This document shows positions 6,047-14,378 of a stretch of 26,760 nucleotides of DNA, piece by piece (positions within the stretch are counted from its first letter, which is position 1; every line of letters starts with the position of its first letter). The notes under the pieces are model-generated. The model did no database searches, had not been told where the DNA came from, and saw only the letters and a program-made list of their open reading frames with translations. Both the position numbers and the translations under genes were made by a program. This DNA is from an uncultured Lachnospiraceae bacterium (GTDB taxonomy: Bacteria; Bacillota; Clostridia; Lachnospirales; Lachnospiraceae), in NCBI GenBank assembly GCA_900546325.1, contig URCR01000040.1, positions 1 to 26,760 of the forward strand. Reading direction: 5' to 3'.

Positions 6047-7027
6047 ATGAAATTATTATCAATCGGACAATCGGACTTAAAGGCACCTTACATCGGCATG
6101 GGAACATGGGCGATCGGAGGCGGTGTATGGTGGGGTGAAAATGATGACGCCCTCTCTATCCGCACTGTCCACGAAGCACTGTCTCATGGAATCACGTGGA
6201 TCGATACTGCCCCGGTATATGGCGTCGGGCACAGCGAAGAAGTGGTCGGGAAAGCATTAAAGGACAGAAGGCAGCAAGCCATTCTCTCTACAAAATGCGG
6301 ACTGGAATGGAGACATGAAACCCCATGCTTCCACAAAGTCATCGAAGGAAAGAACATCTACCGGGATTTGTCTGCCAAGAGCATCCGGCAGGATGTAGAG
6401 GAAAGTCTTAGAAGACTTCAGACAGATTATATTGATCTTCTTTACACGCACTGGCAGACACCTGACCTTTCACTTTTCCCACTGGAAGAAACAATGGACA
6501 CTCTGATGGCATTGAAAAAAGAGGGGAAGATCCGTGCAATCGGTGCCTCCAACGTCACACCGGAACAGATTGAGCTTTACTGTCAGTACGGGCAGCTCGA
6601 TGTGATCCAGGAAAAATACAGTCTGCTTGACCAGAGAATCCGCACCGAACTGCTCCCGGTCTGCCAGAAACATCAGGTATCCATCCAGGCATACTCTCCG
6701 CTGGAGCAGGGACTTCTGACCGGAAAAGTAACAATGGATACCATCCTCTCTGAGACAGACGTCCGCAATAATAATCGTTTCTGGAAGAAGGAGCGCCGAG
6801 GTGAAGTGCTTGCCATGCTGGATTCATGGAAGCCAATGCTCGAGAAATACAACTGCTCTTACAGTAGTCTTGTCATCGCTCTGACTGCCGCGACTATCCC
6901 GGACCTTCATATCCTCTGCGGGGCAAGAAAACCGGAGCAGCTCATCGAAAATGCAAGCGCCCTCTCTCTTGAACTGGATGTGGCAGACATTGAACAAATG
7001 CTCTCCACCGTTCCTCAGATCGGCTAA
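6047..7027 (+). CDS. Aldo/keto reductase
   Basis: The 326-residue protein is a (beta/alpha)8 NADPH-dependent oxidoreductase of the AKR superfamily, a soluble cytoplasmic enzyme. The catalytic tetrad is visible: Asp53 and Tyr58 in WIDTAPVYGVGHSE, Lys83 in STKCG and His135 in YTHWQ. The C-terminal segment with LCGARKPEQLIEN fits the NADP-binding region. The start has an AAAGGAG site 11 nt upstream with a U-rich spacer. Its substrate cannot be predicted; such enzymes reduce sugars and small carbonyl compounds. It is the last gene of the truA unit and is followed by a long bidirectional hairpin. Confidence 0.9.
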   Translation: MKLLSIGQSDLKAPYIGMGTWAIGGGVWWGENDDALSIRTVHEALSHGITWIDTAPVYGVGHSEEVVGKALKDRRQQAILSTKCGLEWRHETPCFHKVIEGKNIYRDLSAKSIRQDVEESLRRLQTDYIDLLYTHWQTPDLSLFPLEETMDTLMALKKEGKIRAIGASNVTPEQIELYCQYGQLDVIQEKYSLLDQRIRTELLPVCQKHQVSIQAYSPLEQGLLTGKVTMDTILSETDVRNNNRFWKKERRGEVLAMLDSWKPMLEKYNCSYSSLVIALTAATIPDLHILCGARKPEQLIENASALSLELDVADIEQMLSTVPQIG

Positions 7028-7041
7028 GCTGTTCTACAAAA

Positions 7042-7146
7042 AAGGCTGCCAAAAAATGGATTTTCTCTATCAGATAAGATGGGAGACCGGCGCTTCTTCC
7101 GAGTCGGCATCTTATCTGTGAAACCATTTTAAGGCAGCCTTATTTT
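7042..7146. terminator. Long nested bidirectional terminator
   Basis: Outer arms AAGGCTGCC (7042-7050) and GGCAGCCTT (7133-7141) pair perfectly. AAAATGG (7053-7059) pairs with CCATTTT (7124-7130), and an inner stem CAGATAAGATG (7071-7081) pairs with CATCTTATCTG (7108-7118). T runs flank both sides: TATTTTTATC on plus and CCTTTTTTG on minus. It serves the convergent reductase and patatin genes. At about 100 nt it is much larger than a simple terminator. Confidence 0.75.
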
Positions 7147-7158
7147 TATCTTTTTTCT

Positions 7159-8019
7159 CTATACTTCCTTCTGTAAGTATTCGAGTAGATTGTGATACTG
7201 TTTTTTCATATAGTTGTAACCGTGATTATAAAAATCTGTCAATGTATCCGCATTTCGTTCCAGTCTTGACACCGTTTTCATCTGCGGTCTGAGCACAAAG
7301 ATTTTTCCTTCCTCTTCCAGCTTTTCTATCTTCTCCATCGTCCGGTTATAGACGATGCTGCGCCTTGCGATTGTGCGGACCAGATTTGGATAAGTCTTGT
7401 AGGAAGAGCGGTAAATTTTCATAACTCCTCTCGATGGGAGCTTCTTCCGATATCCCGGATTTCTTGTCAGAATGACAACAATCTTCTCATTACCGATCTG
7501 AAGTGCTCTCTCGATCGGCACAGAATCTGCAAGTCCTCCGTCAAGATACGGTGTTCCATCAATATTCACAATCGGTGAAAACAACGGGAGACTGCTCGAT
7601 GCCCGGCAGACTTTCATCAGACGCTTCGGGTCTGACTGTTCCGTCATATATTCTGCCTTCCCGGTCACACAGTTTGTAGTGACCATCTCACATACAATGT
7701 CCGACTGAAAATATGTGTCAAAGTCAAATGGATAGACTTCATTTGGAAATTTATCGAAAATCATGTCCATGTCGATCAGGCTTCTCTCTCTGACAAATTT
7801 CCTGAGGTTGATGTAATCATATTCTTTCTCTGTATGGATCATACAGTTTTTTGTCCGGCCAATCTGCTTTGATACATAGTCCACTCCATTGCAGGCACCC
7901 GCCGAAACACCTATTACATGTGACATATATAGTTTCTGTTCCATCAAAAAGTCAAGTGCGCCCGAGGTAAATACCCCTCTTGTCGCACCGCCTTCCAAAA
8001 CCAGTGTTGCTTTTTCCAT
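7159..8019 (-). CDS. Patatin-like phospholipase (RssA/YjjU type)
   Basis: Patatin-like proteins are Ser-Asp dyad lipid acyl hydrolases. The 286-residue protein shows the oxyanion segment EGGATRGVF (9-17), the nucleophile elbow GVSAG with Ser39, and the catalytic Asp160 in LDGGLADSVP. A C-terminal basic helical tail after residue 210 is typical of the YjjU-type bacterial subgroup. No signal peptide is present, so it is cytoplasmic or membrane-peripheral. The start at 8019 has an AGAGGAA site. It is a single-gene unit with its own promoter at 8047-8074. Physiological substrates are not predictable. Confidence 0.88.
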   Translation of the reverse strand: MEKATLVLEGGATRGVFTSGALDFLMEQKLYMSHVIGVSAGACNGVDYVSKQIGRTKNCMIHTEKEYDYINLRKFVRERSLIDMDMIFDKFPNEVYPFDFDTYFQSDIVCEMVTTNCVTGKAEYMTEQSDPKRLMKVCRASSSLPLFSPIVNIDGTPYLDGGLADSVPIERALQIGNEKIVVILTRNPGYRKKLPSRGVMKIYRSSYKTYPNLVRTIARRSIVYNRTMEKIEKLEEEGKIFVLRPQMKTVSRLERNADTLTDFYNHGYNYMKKQYHNLLEYLQKEV

Positions 8020-8046
8020 ATGCGTTCCTCTCTTTGCTTTTTTTAA

Positions 8047-8074
8047 ATTATATACCCTTTCTTTTCCCTTTCAA
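8047..8074 (-). promoter_or_regulatory. Sigma-A promoter for the patatin gene
   Basis: TTGAAA (8069-8074) and TATAAT (8047-8052) on the minus strand are 16 bp apart. The minus-10 is consensus and lies 28 bp before the start codon, giving a short leader. Confidence 0.65.
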
Positions 8075-8114
8075 ACAATTTTTTTCTTAATTTTCTCCAA
8101 AGGTATGCTTTGCC

Positions 8115-8143
8115 TTGCCATTTTCATCTTCTCATGGTAAGAT
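8115..8143 (+). promoter_or_regulatory. Sigma-A promoter for the ABC-F gene
   Basis: TTGCCA (8115-8120) and TAAGAT (8138-8143) are 17 bp apart. The implied leader to the start at 8246 is about 95 nt, unusually long for this window. It contains no obvious upstream ORF or terminator. Confidence 0.5.
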
Positions 8144-8245
8144 AAGGCTTGGAAATATCCGTAAACAAGCCAGTTTTTGCAGGTTATATCTCACTTGCAA
8201 ACATTTGGCAGAAAATAAATGAAACAGACAAAGGAGATTTATCAG

Positions 8246-9883
8246 ATGATTAGTGCAAATAATGTTACATTACGCCTTGGCAAAAAAGCGCTGTTTGAAG
8301 ATGTCAACATCAAATTCACAGCCGGCAACTGCTACGGTATGATCGGCGCCAACGGTGCAGGAAAATCTACGTTCTTAAAGATTCTTTCCGGGCAGTTAGA
8401 GCCGACAAAAGGAGAAGTTGTTATTTCTCCGGGCGAGCGTCTTTCTTTCCTTCAGCAGGATCACTTCAAGTATGACGAATTTCTCGTGCTTGATACCGTG
8501 ATCATGGGAAATGCAAGACTCTATGAGATCATGAAAGAGAAAGAAGTCCTCTATGCAAAGGAAGACTTCACAGATGAAGACGGAATCAAGGCAAGTGAGC
8601 TCGAAGGTGAATTTGCCACGATGAACGGATGGGAAGCAGAATCTGATGCGGCTACCCTTTTAAATGGTCTTGGAATCGACACAGATTTACATTATAAATA
8701 TATGAGAGACCTGAAAGGTTCTGAAAAGGTCAAAGTCCTTCTCGCACAGGCGCTCTTCGGTAATCCGGACATCCTTCTCCTCGATGAGCCTACCAACCAC
8801 TTAGATCTTGATGCAATCGCGTGGCTCGAAGAATTTTTGATCAATTTTGAAAACACAGTCATTGTTGTATCACATGACCGTTACTTCTTAAACAAAGTCT
8901 GTACACAGATTGCAGATATCGATTACGGTAAAATCCAGCTTTACGCCGGAAACTATGACTTCTGGTATGAATCAAGCCAGCTGCTCATCCGTCAGATGAA
9001 AGAAGCAAACAAAAAGAAAGAAGAAAAGATGAAAGAACTCCAGGAATTTATTTCCCGGTTCAGCGCCAATGCTTCCAAATCAAAACAGGCTACATCCCGT
9101 AAGAAAGCGCTTGAGAAAATTCAGCTTGATGACATCCGTCCATCCAGCCGTAAATATCCTTACATCGACTTCCGCCCGAACCGCGAGATTGGAAACGAGG
9201 TACTTACCGTTGAAAATCTTTCCAAGACGATCGACGGTGTGAAAATTTTAGACAGCCTCTCGTTTACGATCACTCGCGAAGAGAAAGTTGCATTTGTCGG
9301 AGGAAATGAACTTGCAAAGACAGTTCTCTTTAAAATCCTTACCGGAGAGATGGAGCCGGATGAGGGAACTTATAAATGGGGAGTGACTACTTCTCAGGCA
9401 TACTTCCCGAAGGACAGCACAAAGGAATTCGACAATGACTACACGATCGTAGACTGGCTGACACAGTATTCAGAAAACAAAGATGCAACTTATGTCCGCG
9501 GATTCCTTGGACGTATGCTCTTTGCAGGGGAAGACGGAGTGAAAAAAGTGCGCGTGCTCTCCGGTGGAGAGAAGGTGCGCTGCCTGTTATCAAAGATGAT
9601 GATCTCCGGCGCAAATATCCTGATCTTAGATGAGCCAACCGACCATCTGGACATGGAATCTATCACTGCTCTGAACAACGGTCTGATCAAGTTCCCGGGT
9701 GTGCTCTTATTTGCTTCCCGTGACCACCAGATCGTGCAGACGACAGCAAACCGTATTATGGAGATTGTTCCGGGCGGAAAGCTGATCGATAAGATCACCA
9801 CTTACGATGAGTATCTGGAAAGTGATGAGATGGCAAGAAAACGCCAGACTTACACAATGGATGCTGCTGAGGAAGATAACTAA
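8246..9883 (+). CDS. ABC-F ATPase (YbiT/Uup-like) with one degenerate composite ATP site
   Basis: ABC-F proteins are soluble twin-ATPase translation factors that bind the ribosome. NBD1 has Walker A GANGAGKS (34-41), signature LKGSE (156-160), LLLDEPTNHLD and SHDRYFL. The charged interdomain linker (about 245-300, KKKEEKMKELQEF) is present. NBD2 has GGNELAKT (352-359) for Walker A, an intact LSGGEKVR signature (438-445), ILILDEPTDHLD, and SRDHQ with Arg492 where the switch His is expected. Thus Walker A1 plus signature 2 is canonical while Walker A2, switch 2 and signature 1 are altered. I start at 8246 (AAGGAG site 9 nt upstream), not the in-frame ATG at 8219. The 545-residue protein stands alone and ends at a strong terminator. 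Confidence 0.88.
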   Translation: MISANNVTLRLGKKALFEDVNIKFTAGNCYGMIGANGAGKSTFLKILSGQLEPTKGEVVISPGERLSFLQQDHFKYDEFLVLDTVIMGNARLYEIMKEKEVLYAKEDFTDEDGIKASELEGEFATMNGWEAESDAATLLNGLGIDTDLHYKYMRDLKGSEKVKVLLAQALFGNPDILLLDEPTNHLDLDAIAWLEEFLINFENTVIVVSHDRYFLNKVCTQIADIDYGKIQLYAGNYDFWYESSQLLIRQMKEANKKKEEKMKELQEFISRFSANASKSKQATSRKKALEKIQLDDIRPSSRKYPYIDFRPNREIGNEVLTVENLSKTIDGVKILDSLSFTITREEKVAFVGGNELAKTVLFKILTGEMEPDEGTYKWGVTTSQAYFPKDSTKEFDNDYTIVDWLTQYSENKDATYVRGFLGRMLFAGEDGVKKVRVLSGGEKVRCLLSKMMISGANILILDEPTDHLDMESITALNNGLIKFPGVLLFASRDHQIVQTTANRIMEIVPGGKLIDKITTYDEYLESDEMARKRQTYTMDAAEEDN

Positions 9884-9892
9884 TATGAATCA

Positions 9893-9941
9893 AAAATCCC
9901 GCAGAGGACAGGAAAACCTGAACTCTGCGGGATTTTCTATT
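9893..9941. terminator. Bidirectional terminator between ABC-F and GntR genes
   Basis: AAAATCCCGCAGAG (9893-9906) pairs perfectly over 14 bp with 9923-9936. T runs follow on plus (TTTTCTATT) and on minus (TTTTTG). It sits 10 bp after the ABC-F stop. The nucleoside operon reaches it after about 137 nt of 3' sequence (9937-10073) in which I see no gene. Confidence 0.85.
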
Positions 9942-10073
9942 CTGTTGTATATACATTCAACAAACTGTCTTTATGGATGACTCCTCTACATATGCATCAA
10001 GGATGAACCTCCGCCAGTTGTCCTATGCCGGGGAATAAAGTTTTTTAATTTGGGATAGAAAACATAACCGTTT

Positions 10074-10808
10074 CTACTTATGCGTATTAATCTCAAACAC
10101 CGCTTTATCTGTCAGCATATAATGCTTATTACATAAAATTGGTTGTAACTCTTCATCAAATATTTTCTCCTGAATCATTGTCATTTGTTCTCCGGCTTCC
10201 ATATATTCTGTAAGAATAGAATTTCCTGCTGAATTCGGATGGATCCGCAGCTGAGAACGCTCTGCCTTCTGATAGATCTCTTTCTGAACAAATTGAATGA
10301 CTTCCTCTTTTTCATTCAAATCTAATTGATATTTGGTCACAGTCTTCGGTGCCATTACTCCAAATGTATAACCTGTTAACTCCGTTCCTTTCCAATACCA
10401 AATATGAATTGCCACAATTACAGGGGTATCTAAATTCAGTAGTTCTTTCTCGTAGTCATTCGACGGCTCTATTTTTAATTCAAATGTTGTTCTGTCAAAT
10501 TCATCCCTCATGCATCCATTCATAGGATGACTCAGCTTTTCCAAGCTGGAAGAAACAATTTTATTTCCATCTGCAACAAAATTACCTGCTCCCCGAACTT
10601 TTCTGAGTTTGCCATCATCATGGAGAAGATCCAGCGCCTGTCTAAGCGTCATCCTACTTACTCCTAACATTTTTGCCAGTTTAGGTTCTGCCGGGAGTCT
10701 GCTTCCCACCGGAAATGTTCCATCCTCTACCATTTTATAAAGTATCTCATATACTTGTACATGGGCCAGCTTTTTTTGTGTAACCTCTTTCTTTCCCTGT
10801 AATTCCAT
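10074..10808 (-). CDS. GntR-family transcriptional regulator (HutC/UTRA type)
   Basis: The 244-residue protein has an N-terminal winged helix (about 15-80: SRLPAEPKLAKMLGVSRMTL, then RQALDLLHDDGKLRKVRGAG) followed by a UTRA ligand-binding domain (about 95-240). The start at 10808 has a GAGG core 7 nt upstream. It is last in the nucleoside transport operon, 43 bp behind the second permease. The obvious inference is that it controls this operon in response to a nucleoside or breakdown product, and the TGTCTA half-sites at 16499-16566 are its candidate operator. HutC-type regulators usually repress and release DNA on ligand binding; that is family knowledge, not shown here. Confidence 0.88.
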   Translation of the reverse strand: MELQGKKEVTQKKLAHVQVYEILYKMVEDGTFPVGSRLPAEPKLAKMLGVSRMTLRQALDLLHDDGKLRKVRGAGNFVADGNKIVSSSLEKLSHPMNGCMRDEFDRTTFELKIEPSNDYEKELLNLDTPVIVAIHIWYWKGTELTGYTFGVMAPKTVTKYQLDLNEKEEVIQFVQKEIYQKAERSQLRIHPNSAGNSILTEYMEAGEQMTMIQEKIFDEELQPILCNKHYMLTDKAVFEINTHK

Positions 10809-10851
10809 TCTTTTACCTCATCTTTCTAGCTCTTTTCAAGTATTCTACCAC

Positions 10852-11769
10852 TTAATTGTCGATATTTCCAGCTGCCTGAGGTCCTTTGACCTTTCTTCCA
10901 AAGAAAAGAAGCACAAAAAGTGTAATAAAATATGGAAGCATCAGCATCAGCTGATTTGGAATTTCTACTTTCAAATTAATTCTCAATGCCTGTGCAAATG
11001 CAAATACAATGCTGGCACACAGAGCTCCAAGTGGATTCCATCCTCCAAGAATCATAGCCGCCAAAGCCATAAACCCTCGACCGGCAACCATATCTTTTAC
11101 AAACAAATTGCTTTGCACGATTGAAAGATAGCCCCCTGCAAGACCGCATAACATTCCGCAAAAAGTAACTGCCACATAGCGATATAATGACACATTGATT
11201 CCCACTGTCTGGGCTGCCTGCGGATGATCTCCAATGGCCCGGAGTCTAAGCCCGGCCTTTGTCCGGTACATGAACAGCCATGCTCCTATAACAATGCCAG
11301 CCGTGATAAAAAGATATGGCGATTGTTCTGTAAACAACGTTCCAATTACCGGAAGCTCTTTCAGCCCTGGAACACTGACTGCCGGAAGCTTTTCGACTTG
11401 CCCGCTCATTCCATCTGATTTCCAAACTGCCCGGGTGAGGACAATTGTAAGTCCTGAAACAAATACATTAATCCCGATTCCGCTGACGGATTGATTTGTC
11501 TTAAACTGAACGCATAGCACTGCATGCAGTATCCCAAATAGTCCTCCGACTAAAATGGCAAATAATACACCAACCCATGGATTTCCGCTGATATATGTTC
11601 CGTATACTGCTCCGAAAGCTCCCGAAAGCATCATCCCTTCGATTCCCAAATTAATAATACCGCTTCGTTCACACAAGGTCCCCCCGACAGAAGCCAGCAC
11701 TAGAGGAATGGCCATACGCAATGTACTTAAAATCATTTCCATCGATAATATACTATCCCATTGTCCCAT
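10852..11769 (-). CDS. Nucleoside ABC transporter permease (NupQ/RnsD-like)
   Basis: The 305-residue integral membrane protein belongs to the BPD_transp_2 family, with about eight to ten helices. It has the conserved CERSGIINLGIEGMMLSGAF near the N-terminus and the AIGDHPQAAQTVGINV cytoplasmic coupling loop around 180. It pairs with the other permease in one transporter. A GTG at 11775 overlapping the previous stop (TAGTG) is an alternative start. I prefer the ATG at 11769 because the GGGAG site is then 10 nt away rather than 4. The order matches nupNOPQ of Bacillus and rnsBACD-type loci of streptococci, which import nucleosides. Confidence 0.88.
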   Translation of the reverse strand: MGQWDSILSMEMILSTLRMAIPLVLASVGGTLCERSGIINLGIEGMMLSGAFGAVYGTYISGNPWVGVLFAILVGGLFGILHAVLCVQFKTNQSVSGIGINVFVSGLTIVLTRAVWKSDGMSGQVEKLPAVSVPGLKELPVIGTLFTEQSPYLFITAGIVIGAWLFMYRTKAGLRLRAIGDHPQAAQTVGINVSLYRYVAVTFCGMLCGLAGGYLSIVQSNLFVKDMVAGRGFMALAAMILGGWNPLGALCASIVFAFAQALRINLKVEIPNQLMLMLPYFITLFVLLFFGRKVKGPQAAGNIDN

Positions 11770-11774
11770 AATCA

Positions 11775-12809
11775 CTATTCTCCCTTCTTCCGTCTGATAA
11801 ATTTTATGATATTAGGCGTTGCCACAAACAAAATCACCAATCCTTGAATGACATTTACCATACTTGTAGAAATCCCTGCCGAATAACTCATTTTCATGGA
11901 ACCAGCTTCCAAAACTCCAAATAAAAGTGCACTTAAAAGAATCCCTAATGGATGATTGTTTGCTAATACCGCAACTGCGATCCCTGTAAATCCAAATCCT
12001 GGAGAAAATCCGTCAATAAATCTTCCCATTTTCCCAAATACTTCCGTTGTTCCTGCCAATCCCGCAAGAGCTCCGCTGATCGCCATTGTCAAAATAGCAG
12101 TCGTCAGCATCGGTATCCCCGCTGCCTGAGCTGCTGATTTATTCTCCCCTACTGCCCGGATATGATATCCTGCTCTTGTCTTCTTAAAAAAGAAAAATAA
12201 GATAACCGCCGCTGCTGCCGCTATGAGAAGTGCTGTTGTTAATTGTGTCTTTGGAATCAGCTTTGTCAGCATATAATCTGCACCAATATCCACCGTCTGC
12301 GCCGTCATTGCACCTTCTTGCTTTAACGGATATGTAACAATATAGGAAGTAAAATACTGGATAATATAATTCAGCATAATCGCCACAACCACTTCATTTA
12401 CCTGAAGTTTGACTTTTGCAGCACCAATAACCGCTCCTGCACATCCTCCTGCCAGCATCCCTGCGCAAAAAGCACAGAAAATCACAATATATCTTGGTGC
12501 TCCCTGCATCATAAGCGCTGTCACTGTGCTCGCCATTGCGCCCGCATATAGCTGTCCTTCTCCGCCAATATTAAAAATTCCGCCCTTATTTGCAAATGCC
12601 ACTGCCAATCCCGTGAACAACAGCGGAATACTTTTACTTAAAGTATTTGCAAATGCATTCCTGGAACCAAATGCTCCCTCTATCAGAGCACTGTATGCTT
12701 CCAGGGGATCATATCCGACAAGCAGCATAACACCTGCCGCAATTAAAAGCGACAATAGAATTGCGCCAAGGGACAATAAAAGATTATGGAGAACCGTCTT
12801 CTGTTTCAT
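11775..12809 (-). CDS. Nucleoside ABC transporter permease (NupP/RnsC-like)
   Basis: The 344-residue membrane protein is of the BPD_transp_2 family. It has a long N-terminal membrane segment, FANKGGIFNIGGEGQLYAGA around residues 70-90, and the coupling-loop motif AVGENKSAAQAAGIP near 215. It forms the heteromeric channel with the 10852 permease. The start at 12809 has AAAGGAG 7 nt upstream; that site lies inside the last codons of the ATPase gene, so the three transport genes are tightly coupled. The C-terminus ends KFIRRKKGE. Confidence 0.88.
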   Translation of the reverse strand: MKQKTVLHNLLLSLGAILLSLLIAAGVMLLVGYDPLEAYSALIEGAFGSRNAFANTLSKSIPLLFTGLAVAFANKGGIFNIGGEGQLYAGAMASTVTALMMQGAPRYIVIFCAFCAGMLAGGCAGAVIGAAKVKLQVNEVVVAIMLNYIIQYFTSYIVTYPLKQEGAMTAQTVDIGADYMLTKLIPKTQLTTALLIAAAAAVILFFFFKKTRAGYHIRAVGENKSAAQAAGIPMLTTAILTMAISGALAGLAGTTEVFGKMGRFIDGFSPGFGFTGIAVAVLANNHPLGILLSALLFGVLEAGSMKMSYSAGISTSMVNVIQGLVILFVATPNIIKFIRRKKGE

Positions 12810-12811
12810 AT

Positions 12812-14305
12812 CTACACTCCTTTCTTCCCTGCCATTAATAAACTGATAGATTCCGTTGTATACTTCTCTGTCTCCTGAAGCGACATAAGTTCCCCTTTAT
12901 AGAGAACTCCAATTCGATCACTCAGCTGAAAAAGATCTGACAATTCCGCCGATATCAAAAGCACTGCTTTCCCCTGATTGCGAAGTTCCAGCAAAACTTC
13001 ATGAATAAATTTAATCGCACCAATATCCAGACCTCTTACTGGCTGACATGCTAAAATCAGATCCGGGTCTTTGTCTACTTCTCTGCTCAATACTAATTTC
13101 TGCTGATTTCCTCCCGACAATGCTCCAATCGCCTGTTCCCCATTTACTGCCCGTACATCGAATTTTCTCATTAATTCTTTTGTTTTCTTCGCAATATAAT
13201 CCTGATTCAAAATTCCTTTTCTGACATAATTGCCCTTGTACTGATTTCCAAGAAGATAATTATCCTTTAGAGAAAATCCTGGTAAAATTGCCCTTTTATA
13301 TCTATCAGAAGGAATATATCCAATCCCTCTTTTGCATCGCTCTTTCACGGACATTGCCGTAATTTCCTCTTGTTTAAAGAAAATTTTTCCACATTTTACC
13401 TTTTCCAATCCCATGATCATCTCTTCTAATTGCTGCTGCCCATTTCCTTCCACACCGGCAATTCCCAAAATTTCCCCGGCGTGAATCTCCAGATTAATTT
13501 TCTTCTCTGTCTGAGGAAGAAGTTTTATATTTTGCAGTGAAAGAATGACTTCTCCTTTCTCTACTTTTTTTCTTTCCAAAGTCATATCAATCTCATATCC
13601 AACCATAAGCGCTGCCAGTTCTTTCTCTGTTGTTTCTGTAGTCTTGAGAAATTCTACCGACTTTCCGCCCCGCAAAATCGTGACATGATCCGATACAGCC
13701 ATTGTTTCTTTCAACTTATGCGTAATAAAAATAATTGTCTTCCCCTCTTTTTTCATCTCAAGAAGAATCTGTAGAAGCTGTTCCACCTCTAACGGGGTAA
13801 GCACTGCTGTCGGTTCATCCAAAATAATAACCTCTGCGCCACGGTATAATGTTTTCAGAATCTCTACCCTCTGTTTCATTCCAACTGAAATCTCAGATAT
13901 TTTTGCATCTACATCTAAATCAAAATGATATTTTTCGGATAATTGTTGTACGAATTTCTTTCCTTTCTTCTTGTCAATCATGAATTTCCCCGGCTCGCTG
14001 CCAAGAACAATATTTTCCCATACTGTCATATTATCAATCAGCATAAAATGTTGGTGCACCATTCCCAGTCCCATTTCAAACGCTTTTACTGCTGTTTGAT
14101 GTTTGATGTCATTTCCATTAATTTTTATGTTTCCCTCATCAGGCTGGTAAAGACCAAACAAAATTTTCATCAGTGTGGTTTTTCCCGCGCCATTTTCTCC
14201 GAGCAGGCTATGAATTTCTCCCTTTTCTACAAGAAATTCTATCTGGTCATTTGCAATCATTCCAGGAAATCGTTTTGTAATTCCACGCATCTCTACCGCA
14301 TACAT
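12812..14305 (-). CDS. Nucleoside ABC transporter ATPase with two nucleotide-binding domains (NupO/RnsB-like)
   Basis: The 497-residue protein contains two ABC domains. NBD1 has Walker A GENGAGKTT, the signature ISVGMKQR and Walker B VIILDEPTAVLTP. NBD2 has a non-canonical Walker A (GVEGNGQQQLEE) and the signature LSGGNQQK followed by LILACQPVRGLD. This asymmetry is normal for sugar/nucleoside-type double ATPases, so it is not a defect. The protein drives the two permeases downstream. The start at 14305 has a GGGAGGG site. A hairpin at 14331-14363 separates it from the binding-protein gene. Confidence 0.9.
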   Translation of the reverse strand: MYAVEMRGITKRFPGMIANDQIEFLVEKGEIHSLLGENGAGKTTLMKILFGLYQPDEGNIKINGNDIKHQTAVKAFEMGLGMVHQHFMLIDNMTVWENIVLGSEPGKFMIDKKKGKKFVQQLSEKYHFDLDVDAKISEISVGMKQRVEILKTLYRGAEVIILDEPTAVLTPLEVEQLLQILLEMKKEGKTIIFITHKLKETMAVSDHVTILRGGKSVEFLKTTETTEKELAALMVGYEIDMTLERKKVEKGEVILSLQNIKLLPQTEKKINLEIHAGEILGIAGVEGNGQQQLEEMIMGLEKVKCGKIFFKQEEITAMSVKERCKRGIGYIPSDRYKRAILPGFSLKDNYLLGNQYKGNYVRKGILNQDYIAKKTKELMRKFDVRAVNGEQAIGALSGGNQQKLVLSREVDKDPDLILACQPVRGLDIGAIKFIHEVLLELRNQGKAVLLISAELSDLFQLSDRIGVLYKGELMSLQETEKYTTESISLLMAGKKGV

Positions 14306-14330
14306 TCTCTTTTCCCTCCCTATTCAAGAA

Positions 14331-14363
14331 TAGATGTATTCCAGTTTTCCTGATATACATCTA
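14331..14363 (-). other. Intercistronic hairpin between the binding protein and ATPase genes
   Basis: TAGATGTAT (14331-14339) pairs perfectly with ATACATCTA (14355-14363). No proper U tract follows on the minus strand. Such hairpins behind solute-binding protein genes commonly protect the upstream mRNA or attenuate read-through, giving more binding protein than membrane components. Confidence 0.5.
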
Positions 14364-14378
14364 CTCTCCCCTTTTTTC

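Noticed and set aside
8146..8209. Alternative hairpins in the ABC-F leader (GGCTTG/CAAGCC versus GCCA/TGGC) suggesting attenuation
   Set aside because: The predicted transcription start (near 8150) lies inside the first arm, there is no U tract or leader peptide, and the stems are only 4-6 bp.
12812..14305. Missing Walker A in NBD2 of the nucleoside ATPase as a possible defect
   Set aside because: A degenerate second Walker A is normal in double ATPases of the sugar/nucleoside importer class.
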